Part shown: positions 27,493 to 36,863 of the stretch, piece by piece
Layout of the letters: each line of letters starts with the position of its first letter
Position numbering within the stretch: position 1 is the stretch's first letter
Assembly: GCA_938042245.1 (NCBI GenBank)
Contig: CALIRO010000040.1
Coordinates: 62,001-126,000, forward strand
Direction of reading: 5' to 3'
Source: an uncultured Thermoguttaceae bacterium
Lineage (GTDB): Bacteria; Planctomycetota; Planctomycetia; Pirellulales; Thermoguttaceae
DNA length: 64,000 nt
Notes under the pieces: generated by a model
The model's database searches: none
Seen by the model: the letters and a program-made list of their open reading frames with translations, nothing else
Told to the model about the DNA's origin: nothing
Position numbers and translations under genes: made by a program

Positions 27493-29682
27493 CTAATCTT
27501 TATAAAACCGATTGGCTACCAACAGTTCGACACCCCAGAGGCAGGCGACCAGGCCGATCAGGAAGGGGAACAGTTCCTGACCGACGCGCCCCAAGCTCAC
27601 ATGGCGGTTGATCTCTTGCTGGCTCCGCGCTAGCCGAACGTTTTTTGCCCCCAGGAGCTGGTCGATCTCTTCCGGCGTCAAGCGGTCGAGTCGGGTATGC
27701 TCTGGTGGTAAATTCACGCTGAAGCCGGTATCTGGGCTGCCGCCGCTGTGGACGCGATAATTCCCCGGCACCGCAGGAGGAGTGAGGACCAATTGATTCG
27801 CTGGGGCTTCGGCTTGGGCGGTAAAGGTCATCCCATCCGGGGCGGTAATCACAAAGGAACGCCTGCCGGCGGTTGCTTCCGCTTTCATCACGACCGTCTG
27901 ACCGACCGTATAATTGAGCTGCTGTTCGGCGGCGCCGACCAGATAGGCGGCCATTTCATTCACCAGGATCAGATAAGGCCAGGCGTCGCCGGTGGGCAGG
28001 AGATTCCAAGGCTCTTGATTGGTGTGATCGGTCAGGGGGGTAGTGATCATAAGTACTCTTCCTTTGCCCACCACTCGCTCCAGCAAGGCCGGGCCTCCGT
28101 CCGTATAGGGAATGATCACGCTGGCCCCCTTGGCCAACTCACCCAATTGCCAGTAGCATAGGACCGGGAAGGCGTCCCAGGGCACGCTGCCAGACAGGCG
28201 ACGGAACTCGCCCAAGATCGGATGCTGCCGATCTGCCGGCGCCAAATAGGTGTCATAATCAGGCCGACGTACTTGCATCTGCAGCGGAGCGGGCAGGAGC
28301 GTCTGAGCGGCGGGGGTGAGGAAGCTATCCATCGGCTGGGCGTTGCGCCCTAAACAAATAGCCAGTCCATGCCCGTCTGCTACATAACTGACCAACTTCT
28401 GCCACAAGGCATCCTCTAAAGGTTGTGGGTCCAAAAGGAACAAGGCAGCATACTGGCTCAGATCTACCGCCGATAATTCTTCCTGCCGGATCAGACGGCA
28501 GTCATATCGGGCCTGGCCTGTCAGACGAAATTCGCGCGGCGCTAACGCCTCCGTAACAAAGGCGGGCACCAAATGCACCGAATCAGGCGCTACCAGCAGC
28601 AGTTGCCAAGGGGGTTTTACCTCAAATGTAAAATATCGTACATCATTAGCTGGGAGCGCATCCCCGCCTACTATTCGTACTTGCCCCTGATGGACCCCGG
28701 CAGAAAGCCCTCGGAGACGAAACACCACTTGTTCTTTTTGTCCGGGTTGCAACTGGCAAAGTTTTTCTTCTCGCTTTTGCCAACTTCGCTGGCCGGTCTT
28801 CGGATCCTCTTCCCAGAGCTCCAACTGAACCGGACAAGCGCCACCGACGCCGGTGGCTTCCACCTGGGTCTGGACAATCAGAGTGCCTCGGCTAGATAGG
28901 ATTTGCCTGGGCAGTTCCAGGCCACCTAGGCCGAAATCTTTTGGCTCGGGCACACCCACATCCACCAGATAGACACTCAGTCCAAAGGCCTTTTCCAATT
29001 GGGGGCGGAGTTGGGCTAGCGATTGGCTGGGCCAGGCGGAGCGGGCAAGATCAGTAAAAATATATATTTCCCGAAGACGCTGCTGACTCTGCTGGACTAG
29101 TTCCAGCGCCCGGCTAATAGCGGTAGGCAACGGCTGGCTGTCGGCGCTGGATTCCAATCGACGGATCCGCTCCCGGGCGGAAGCACGATCTACCTCGAAA
29201 GCCACCGGCCCCGCCCGACTAGAAAGCACCGCAATCTCACTCTGTTGAGGCAGTTCCGCCAGGAGCCAAGTGGCTAGTTGCTTGGCCGCCTCCAATCGCG
29301 TCTGGTTCTCATGCCGATATTCCATCCGCACCGAAGTGTCGAAAACCAAAGCGGCGGCCACCGGCTCTTCCTGCAACACCCAATCGCCGGAAAAGATCAC
29401 GCTCGGCCGGGCCAAAGCTAATGACAACAAACCTATCAGCCCCACGCGTAACGCCAAAAGCAACCAATGACGAATCCGTAGCCGACGTTTCTGCGGCAAC
29501 TGCCTCTGCCGAACAAATTGTATGGCCGGAAACTCCACTCGCCGCGGCCGACGCCGCAATAGCAAATGCAATATAATCGGCAGGGCAATAAACACCGTCC
29601 CCGCTACTAAACTAACATTCAAAAATGTCATAGCAACCAGTTCCCCAGAACATCTTTCCTGCAGAGACCCCTTTCTGGCCAA
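27493..29682 (-). CDS. BatA-type N-terminal domain plus VWA membrane protein
   Basis: MTFLNVSLVAGTVFIALPIILHLLLRRRPRRVEFPAIQFVRQRQLPQKRRLRIRHWLLLALR; VAAALVFDTSVRM. Confidence 0.85.
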   Translation of the reverse strand: MARKGSLQERCSGELVAMTFLNVSLVAGTVFIALPIILHLLLRRRPRRVEFPAIQFVRQRQLPQKRRLRIRHWLLLALRVGLIGLLSLALARPSVIFSGDWVLQEEPVAAALVFDTSVRMEYRHENQTRLEAAKQLATWLLAELPQQSEIAVLSSRAGPVAFEVDRASARERIRRLESSADSQPLPTAISRALELVQQSQQRLREIYIFTDLARSAWPSQSLAQLRPQLEKAFGLSVYLVDVGVPEPKDFGLGGLELPRQILSSRGTLIVQTQVEATGVGGACPVQLELWEEDPKTGQRSWQKREEKLCQLQPGQKEQVVFRLRGLSAGVHQGQVRIVGGDALPANDVRYFTFEVKPPWQLLLVAPDSVHLVPAFVTEALAPREFRLTGQARYDCRLIRQEELSAVDLSQYAALFLLDPQPLEDALWQKLVSYVADGHGLAICLGRNAQPMDSFLTPAAQTLLPAPLQMQVRRPDYDTYLAPADRQHPILGEFRRLSGSVPWDAFPVLCYWQLGELAKGASVIIPYTDGGPALLERVVGKGRVLMITTPLTDHTNQEPWNLLPTGDAWPYLILVNEMAAYLVGAAEQQLNYTVGQTVVMKAEATAGRRSFVITAPDGMTFTAQAEAPANQLVLTPPAVPGNYRVHSGGSPDTGFSVNLPPEHTRLDRLTPEEIDQLLGAKNVRLARSQQEINRHVSLGRVGQELFPFLIGLVACLWGVELLVANRFYKD

Positions 29683-29864
29683 GGGTATTCTAGGAGAAAG
29701 GCGGAGCCAGGGACCGCATCCCTGGCAGGCAAAGCTCCCGATGGCTCTCTTTTTTTCGGTGGGGAGGACGGCCAGCCTCTAGGCTAGCCGAATCAACCAG
29801 CTCGAATTCCCGCTTGGGCGGGGGTCTCCCCCCAGGAAGTATTTCTCCCAGAGGACTCAGGCGG

Positions 29865-30818
29865 TTAAGACCTTTGGCTTCGGTTGATCAAATATTCACT
29901 CAATGCCCGGTCGAACGGCATACTGGTATCCAAAGGAACATAGTCGATCTTGGCACGGGCGCATTCCCGGCCCAAGCTCTCTCGGAACTGCTGGATTTCT
30001 TCTAGATAGGTGGGACGAAAATCCGAGGCATCCACCTCCACCAATTGGCCGGTTTCCGGGTCCTCCAATTCCACAAGCCCGTCAAAAGGAAACCGCACTT
30101 CCGCTTCGTCCAGGATATGAAAGACAATCACATCATGGCCTCGGTGTCGAAGCCGGTAGAAGGCCTCCAAAATAGGTTCCAACGGGCCCAACAGATCGGA
30201 AAACACCATCACTAAACTAGCGTGCCGAAGCATCCCGGCAATCTGGGTGAGGCTGGCCGCCACATCGGTTCGACCTGTGGGTTGCAAACGCGCCAAAAGC
30301 GAAAGCACGTCGCCCAACTGCGTCCGCTTACTCTTGGGCCGAAGACTACTCCGCACCTTTTCGTCGAAGGCAAAAAGGCCGACTGGGTCCTGCTGCTGAA
30401 TCATCAGATAACAAAGGGCCGCCGCCAGACTGATCGCATACTCCCACTTGCTAACTTCCTGCCGATAGGTGTAAGCCATCGAGCGGCTCAAATCCAACGT
30501 CAAATACCCGGTGATGTTCGTTTCCGCCTCGAACTTCTTGACATAGTATTTGTCCGTCTTGGCATAGACAATCCAATCGATGTCCTTCGGATCGTCGCCA
30601 GGGGTGTATTTGCGATGTTCGCTAAACTCCACAGAAAACCCATGAAACGGACTCCGATGCAGCCCCTGGAAAAAACCTCTCACAATAAACTTGGCCCGCA
30701 GATCCAGCCGCCGGATCTGACGAACCACTTCCGGTTTCAGATATTTGGCCACCAACGACATGGCAACGTCCAAGAGGAAGAAGGTGGTATTTTGTGTAGG
30801 AGTCCTTTCTGGCGGCAT
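29865..30818 (-). CDS. DUF58 domain protein
   Basis: RGFFQGLHRSPFHGFSVEFSEHRKYTPGDDPKDIDWIVYAKTDKYYVKKFEAETN. Confidence 0.95.
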   Translation of the reverse strand: MPPERTPTQNTTFFLLDVAMSLVAKYLKPEVVRQIRRLDLRAKFIVRGFFQGLHRSPFHGFSVEFSEHRKYTPGDDPKDIDWIVYAKTDKYYVKKFEAETNITGYLTLDLSRSMAYTYRQEVSKWEYAISLAAALCYLMIQQQDPVGLFAFDEKVRSSLRPKSKRTQLGDVLSLLARLQPTGRTDVAASLTQIAGMLRHASLVMVFSDLLGPLEPILEAFYRLRHRGHDVIVFHILDEAEVRFPFDGLVELEDPETGQLVEVDASDFRPTYLEEIQQFRESLGRECARAKIDYVPLDTSMPFDRALSEYLINRSQRS

Positions 30819-30839
30819 CCTCCTTTGCCATCCCCGACA

Positions 30840-31030
30840 CAGAGCAGGAATCCAGAAATCCCCTCTCCCTACCGTGAGAGAGGGTTAGGGAGAAGGGGCG
30901 TAGCCATCTAACTCCTGATCCAGGCTCCAGGGAACTTGCTACCCCGTTATCCCTCCGAAAGGAGGGATCCAGGAATAACACGGCGCAAACCCAACGCAGC
31001 CTGGATTCCCACTTTGGCGGGAATGACCAT
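30840..31030. repeat. Intergenic hairpin repeats (families A and B) between moxR and the DUF58 gene
   Basis: CCCCTCTCCCTACCGTGAGAGAGGG at ~30863; ATCCCTCC-GAAA-GGAGGGAT 30949-30968; TTCCCAC-TTTG-GCGGGAA 31006-31023. Confidence 0.8.
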
Positions 31031-31091
31031 GCGATGACCTCGGGGAACAGAGGCCATTCTGGATACTGTTATAATGTTCTCCATCGAGGGG

Positions 31092-32117
31092 TTAACCTCG
31101 GCCTTCGAACTTTGGCATGGCCGGAGGCGGTATTTCTCGAAGGAGGCGCTGGATAATGTCTTCCGGGCTGATGCCTTCGGCCTGAGCTTGGAAATTGGTG
31201 CTGATGCGATGGCGGAGGACGGGGATAGCTATTTTTTGTACATCTTGGATTGCCACGGAAAACCGGCCGTCCATCGCCGCCAGGGCTTTGCCGCCCAGAA
31301 TCAAAAATTGCCCTGCCCGAGGCCCAGCCCCCCAATCCACCCACTCCTTAATATAACTGGGTGCCGAGGGGTCCGATGGCCGGGTCGCCCGCACCAGCCG
31401 CGCTACATACTGCACAATATACGGACTCACCGCCACCGAAGCCACCAACTTCTGCAGGTTCAAAATCGCCTTGCCCGATAGGACCTTGTGCACCTCCACC
31501 TTTTCGCTCCGGGTGGTAACGGCCAAAATCTGCTCCTCTTCCTCGGCCGAGGGATAATCGACCTTAATATTGAACATAAACCGGTCCAGTTGGGCTTCCG
31601 GCAACGGATAGGTCCCCTCTTGTTCGATCGGGTTTTGGGTGGCAATGGTAAAGAAAGGCTCCGGCAACGGATAGGTCTTCTGCCCAACAGTTACTTCCCG
31701 TTCCTGCATCGCCTGCAAAAGGGCTGCCTGGGTCTTGGGGGGAGTCCGGTTGATTTCGTCCGCTAGCAGGATATTGGTAAAGACCGGTCCGGGAACAAAC
31801 CGGAAGTTCCGCCGCCCGTGTTCGTCTTCCTCCAGCACATTGGTGCCGGTAATGTCCGAAGGCATCAAATCGGGCGTAAACTGAATCCGCTTAAAATCCA
31901 GATCCAGGATCCGGGCCAAGGTGCTAACCATCAACGTCTTGGCCAACCCAGGCACCCCGACCAACAGACAATGACCGCGGACAAAAATGGCCGCAAAAAT
32001 CTGTTCGATCACTTCCGTTTGGCCTACAATGACCTTTTGGAGTTCCTCCTGCATACGCTGGCGCTGTTGCCGGAACTCCTGGAGGACTTCTCCGAGACTA
32101 CGTGGCTTGGTGGACAA
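31092..32117 (-). CDS. MoxR-family AAA+ ATPase
   Basis: [76 protein letters not shown]. Confidence 0.96.
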   Translation of the reverse strand: MSTKPRSLGEVLQEFRQQRQRMQEELQKVIVGQTEVIEQIFAAIFVRGHCLLVGVPGLAKTLMVSTLARILDLDFKRIQFTPDLMPSDITGTNVLEEDEHGRRNFRFVPGPVFTNILLADEINRTPPKTQAALLQAMQEREVTVGQKTYPLPEPFFTIATQNPIEQEGTYPLPEAQLDRFMFNIKVDYPSAEEEEQILAVTTRSEKVEVHKVLSGKAILNLQKLVASVAVSPYIVQYVARLVRATRPSDPSAPSYIKEWVDWGAGPRAGQFLILGGKALAAMDGRFSVAIQDVQKIAIPVLRHRISTNFQAQAEGISPEDIIQRLLREIPPPAMPKFEGRG

Positions 32118-32655
32118 GGCTCTTCCTTATGCTCCTAAAGGGGGGTAAAACCGGAGGAAACTCTCCCTCAACCAGATATCCAACCCACTTTTGGCCGGGA
32201 TAATATAACCCAAAGGTAGCAAACATGCCTGCCCCTTTGACATGGTTTCCCTTGATTCCATTATACCTTCGGTATGACCTGCTCCCAGAAGGTGTTTCAT
32301 CAACCCCATCGGACACGCCATATCGGATTAGAACACCCCCCCAAAAAAGGTGGAACAAGACCTAAGCTCACTTCTCCTTCCTTCCTCTGAGGTGAAGCTC
32401 CCGAGCCTTTTTCAGGATTTGGTGGCCTTTTTAGTGGGTTTTGCCTCAGATTTGATTTAAGGAACCTCAATAATTCAAAGGAGCTATTGTTCCACTATTT
32501 CGGAACCTCCGTTAATAGCCCCACATATAGTGGCACTGCCAACATGAGACTCCATATATAGTGCCTAGCAATGGGAACCAATGGGCAAAGGAATGTAGCA
32601 AATGTTCATAAAGTTCATGGGATATTCAGGATTTTGCAGAGCTTCCTTAAGAACT

Positions 32656-32816
32656 CTTCAGCCGACCGAAAGAACTTACCCGCAGGATCCGAGGAAAGCC
32701 TTTTGGCTCTCCCTGCCGGGCAAGCGGCAGTCCAGAACAAATAAACCTAGCCAAAAAAACCAGATTTCGGGTTTCGGAGGAATGAGGAATGCTGTGGTAC
32801 AACCATTCGGCTGAAG
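32656..32816. repeat. Dispersed MITE-like non-coding element, copy 1
   Basis: CTTCAGCCGA…TTCGGCTGAAG termini; shares GATCCGAGGAAAGCCTT and GCAGTCCAGAACAAAT with 63425-63574. Confidence 0.75.
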
Positions 32817-32881
32817 TGGTAGCAATTATAAACTTATGATAGAACTCCATTAACCCTAACAACAATTAGGGACAAAAGGCA

Positions 32882-35284
32882 ATGGGTAGGAATCTTAGGA
32901 ATTTAGGGCGGCGGAAGTGGGTGTGGTATTGGATATGGGGAGTAGGGGAGGCGGCATGCTATTTTTGGGGGGCTATCGAATCCTCTGGACAGGGGATTAC
33001 CCCAGAAATGGTTCGGGAAGCCATTCAACGAGGAGTTAATTACCTGAAAAATGTGCAAAATCCGGACGGTTCTTGGGGGGATTGGCCCCTCCAGCCGGGT
33101 GCCCGAACTTCTCTATGTACGCTGGCCCTGCTAAATGCGGGAGTTAAGACCACTGACCCGGCCATCCAAAAAGCCCTCGCCAATCTTCGAAAACTCCGGC
33201 CTGACTCCACCTATGCCGTGGCGTTGCAGACGATGGTCTTTTGCCAAGCGGAACCGGTGCGAGACCTCCCGCTGATCCGGGAGAATGTAGCTACCTTGCT
33301 CCGGATTCAAAAACAAGAAGGGCCTCGCAAAGGCGCTTGGGGTTATCGAGCCAGCTTAGGCGAAGGGGATAACTCGAACAGCCAGTTTGCCATTTTGGCC
33401 CTTTATGAAGCGGACCGGGTAGGGGTTCGGTTTCCAGAACGGAATTGGCGTCTGGCCAAAGCCTATTGGGAAGATTGCCAAAACCCAGATGGCTCCTGGG
33501 GTTATTATAAAGGGGTACCGGGTACAGGCAGCATGACCTGTGCCGGCATTGCCAGTCTGGTTATTTGTAATGAAATTTTGGGCCAGCCGAACGTGGTTTA
33601 TGATCCTACCACCGGCCGAATCAGTTGTTGCCAAGCTTCGGAGCCAGCTAGTGATGCGATCCAGCGTGGCCTTGCCTGGCTGAGTCGGCCCAGTGTCTTT
33701 GCGGTTAGCCATAATCCCGGTTCCCGGCAATGGCTCTTCTATTACCTTTACGGCCTGGAACGGGTGGGGCGGATGACCGGCCGACGCTTCTTCGGCCAAC
33801 ATGATTGGTATCGGGAAGGCTGCCATCAACTAGTCCTAGAGAATGGGCCGGATGCTCTGTCTGGATTCTGGCGGGGCACCGGACATGCCGAAAACGATCC
33901 GCAGATTGCCACCAGTTTGGCTTTGCTGTTTTTATCCAAAGGTCGTCGGCCCACCCTGCTGGCCAAACTGCAGTATCGCGCCGACCTGGATTGGAACCGG
34001 CATCCGAACGACGTGGCCAAACTGACCCGATATGTGGAACCCCGCTGGGGCTTGGATTTGACCTGGCAGATCGTGGATATCCGGGCCGCTTCCGTCGAAG
34101 ACCTGCTGCAATGTCCGGTGCTGTTTATGAGCGGCAACTTGGACCCCCGGCCTGAGTCGGACCAAGCTCTTCAAACGTTGGCTGACAAACTCCGGGCCTA
34201 CCTGGAACGGGGAGGCTTCCTTTGGGCCGAAGCCAATTGCACCGGTCAGGAATTCGACAACGGCTTCCGGGCCTTGGTAGAACGGATCTTCCCGGAAGCG
34301 GAATATCGGCTGCGTCTTTTGCCGCCCGAACATCCCATCTGGCGGGCTGAAGAATCAGTCGATCCGAAATATCATCGGCCGATTTTGGGGGTAGAATTCG
34401 GGTGCCGAACCAGCCTGATCTATTTTCCGCCGCATCCGGCCGACTCGCCTGGCCCTTCGCTTTCCTGCCTGTGGGAACTTTCGCAGCCTGCTGGTTCTGG
34501 GAGTTTCCCGGCCGCCGTGCAGCAGCAAATCGACGCCGCCCTTTCCATCGGAATTAATGTACTGGCCTATGCCACCAACCGGGAGCTAAAACCAAAGGAA
34601 TATTATTTGCGGCGGCCCATGCTGACAGGAAGTACAGATAGTTTGGTACGTGGACGTTTGGCCATTGCTAGCCTCCGACATCCCGGCGGTTGCACAGCAG
34701 CCCCCCGAGCACTCCGCAATCTCCTGGAAACCCTCCAGGACGAACTAAAACTGCGAGTACCCACCGATCCGGTGGAACTTGGCCTGACCGAGGAAGCCCT
34801 GTTCGACTATCATCTGCTGTTTATGCACGGCCGGAATGCCTTTCGTCTGACCCCCGCCGAACGGGACCAACTGAAAACCTTTCTGGAAAGGGGCGGCACC
34901 CTGTTTGCCAACGCCATCTGCGGCAGCCAAGCCTTTGCCGACTCCTTCCGACAGGAAATGGTGCAGATCTTCCCCAAAACACCGCTGGAACAGATCCCAC
35001 CGAATGACCCGATCTGGACGCCCGTTTTTGGCGGATTTGATCTGAAAATGGTTTCCCGTCGGGACCCGCAGCCGACTGCCCCGGGCGGCAAACTCCGAGC
35101 CGCTATCCGACAAGCCCCCCCTTCGTTCGAAGGGATCAAACTCAACGGCCGTTGGGCGGTCCTGTTTTCCCCCTATGATCTGAGTTGTGCCCTGGAAAAA
35201 CACGATTCTTTAGAATGCTATGGTTATACCCGAGACGATGCGGCGCGAATCGCGATCAACGTGATCCTCTACGCCCTCCATTAG
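32882..35284 (+). CDS. Terpene-cyclase-like repeat domain plus tandem DUF4159-like domains
   Basis: AIQRGVNYLKNVQNPDGSWGDWP and CQNPDGSWGYYKG cyclase-type repeats; two C-terminal modules, each with LxxxLERGGxLxANA/EANC motifs (YLERGGFLWAEANC, FLERGGTLFANAIC). Confidence 0.85.
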   Translation: MGRNLRNLGRRKWVWYWIWGVGEAACYFWGAIESSGQGITPEMVREAIQRGVNYLKNVQNPDGSWGDWPLQPGARTSLCTLALLNAGVKTTDPAIQKALANLRKLRPDSTYAVALQTMVFCQAEPVRDLPLIRENVATLLRIQKQEGPRKGAWGYRASLGEGDNSNSQFAILALYEADRVGVRFPERNWRLAKAYWEDCQNPDGSWGYYKGVPGTGSMTCAGIASLVICNEILGQPNVVYDPTTGRISCCQASEPASDAIQRGLAWLSRPSVFAVSHNPGSRQWLFYYLYGLERVGRMTGRRFFGQHDWYREGCHQLVLENGPDALSGFWRGTGHAENDPQIATSLALLFLSKGRRPTLLAKLQYRADLDWNRHPNDVAKLTRYVEPRWGLDLTWQIVDIRAASVEDLLQCPVLFMSGNLDPRPESDQALQTLADKLRAYLERGGFLWAEANCTGQEFDNGFRALVERIFPEAEYRLRLLPPEHPIWRAEESVDPKYHRPILGVEFGCRTSLIYFPPHPADSPGPSLSCLWELSQPAGSGSFPAAVQQQIDAALSIGINVLAYATNRELKPKEYYLRRPMLTGSTDSLVRGRLAIASLRHPGGCTAAPRALRNLLETLQDELKLRVPTDPVELGLTEEALFDYHLLFMHGRNAFRLTPAERDQLKTFLERGGTLFANAICGSQAFADSFRQEMVQIFPKTPLEQIPPNDPIWTPVFGGFDLKMVSRRDPQPTAPGGKLRAAIRQAPPSFEGIKLNGRWAVLFSPYDLSCALEKHDSLECYGYTRDDAARIAINVILYALH

Positions 35285-35301
35285 AAACCAGCAGACCTCC
35301 G

Positions 35302-36816
35302 ATGAGGCGATCTGTAGGGACTTTCCTCCGGCAGGCCGAAGGGGGGGCGGTGGTGGGCTTGGCCTTGGTGATTCGAGCGGCAGTGCTGCTGCTTACACCC
35401 AACGCCCTGCAAGCAGATCCGGACGGCTACCGAGCGGTAGCCGAAAACCTCCTTCAGCACGGAGTGCTAGGCCATGGGCCCCAGCCGACTGCAAAACGGC
35501 CGCCCCTCTATCCGCTGATTTTGGCCGGATGTGCGGTGTTTGGATCGGCTGCCCGAGGGGTGCTCAGCCTGCTCCATCTGGCCATGGGAGGGGCCACGGT
35601 GTGGTTGGCCTGGCACTTGGCCCGAACGTGCCGACTCCGACGCCGGCAGCGCTGGCTGGTAGCCGCTCTGATGGCCGCTGATCCCCTCTTACTGCGAGCA
35701 AGCACCTTGGTCATGACCGAAACCGTAGCCGTCCTCCTGGCTACGGCCGCATTAAATCTGTGGACCCACTATCTCCGGCAACCAACCGGTTGGCGGGCCG
35801 GTCTGGCAGGACTCCTGATGGGCCTGGCAGTGCTATGCCGGCCAGCTTGGAGCCTGTGCCTTCTTGCCCTGGGAGCAATGGTACTGAGCAGTCCGGTTCG
35901 GCAAAAGAGGCTGCTCCGTCCAGTCTCGGAAAAGCCAGGGCCTCTGTTTGGCAAAGGATCGCTCCTGTGCCACCCAAGACTGCGGTTGTTTGCCCTCTAC
36001 GGGCTAGGGGCGGGCTTGGTGTGGACTCCATGGGCTTGGCGAAATGCCCTCCAATTTGGCTGGCCAGTACTAACCACCACTCATGGCGGCTATACGATGT
36101 TCTTGGCAAATAATCCATGGCTGTACGAACACCTTCGGCAAGGCGGCAGCCTGCAAAATTGGAACCCAAAACCGTTCCACCAGGCATGGGATCAGACAGT
36201 CCAAGACCGCTTCCTGCTGAATCCAAGTGGCATCCGGAAAAGGAATGTCTTTAGGCAGAGTTCCTTGTTGTTAGATAAGGGCTCCGGCGGACGGGTTAGC
36301 CGTTGGAACTGGGAAAGGAATCCTTTAAGCAACCCTTCCTCCGAGGCAGGGGTCCCCCCCACAGGGGATTCCCCGTTCCGTTGGATCGATGAGCTGGCGG
36401 CGGATCGGTGGGCCTATCAGCAAGCCTGGCATGCCATCCGGGAAGAGCCGGGGCTTTTTTGCCGAGCAGTCTTATTACGTTGGTCCCGATTCTGGCAGCT
36501 GACTCCCTCTCAGAAGGGAGAGGCCGGGGTGAATTGGTTAGTTTATTATGGGAGTGGCGCATGGTACGCCGGAGAGTTTATTTTGGCAATTTGGGGAATA
36601 TGGGTCGTTTACACAAAATCAAATCGCAATTTCGCCCTCCAAAATACCCTCCTGGTGGGGTTGATATGGAGTGGGCTTTTATCCGGAGTGCATATCTTCT
36701 ATTGGACGGAAATGCGAATGCGCTGTCCTCTCACAGCGGCCATCGCGCTTGCTGCCGCTTCCGGAATCTTCCAAAGACCCCTCCATCGGCGGCAAACCGC
36801 TCCCTCACCCAGGTAG
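35302..36816 (+). CDS. Membrane glycosyltransferase (GT39/ArnT-like)
   Basis: Multi-TM; QADPDGYRAVAENLLQHGVLGHGPQPTAKRPPLYPLILAG; start taken at ATG 35302. Confidence 0.75.
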   Translation: MRRSVGTFLRQAEGGAVVGLALVIRAAVLLLTPNALQADPDGYRAVAENLLQHGVLGHGPQPTAKRPPLYPLILAGCAVFGSAARGVLSLLHLAMGGATVWLAWHLARTCRLRRRQRWLVAALMAADPLLLRASTLVMTETVAVLLATAALNLWTHYLRQPTGWRAGLAGLLMGLAVLCRPAWSLCLLALGAMVLSSPVRQKRLLRPVSEKPGPLFGKGSLLCHPRLRLFALYGLGAGLVWTPWAWRNALQFGWPVLTTTHGGYTMFLANNPWLYEHLRQGGSLQNWNPKPFHQAWDQTVQDRFLLNPSGIRKRNVFRQSSLLLDKGSGGRVSRWNWERNPLSNPSSEAGVPPTGDSPFRWIDELAADRWAYQQAWHAIREEPGLFCRAVLLRWSRFWQLTPSQKGEAGVNWLVYYGSGAWYAGEFILAIWGIWVVYTKSNRNFALQNTLLVGLIWSGLLSGVHIFYWTEMRMRCPLTAAIALAAASGIFQRPLHRRQTAPSPR

Positions 36817-36863
36817 CTTGACATGGGCTTCTTCTGAATCTTCCTAACTTCTTATCCCACAAG

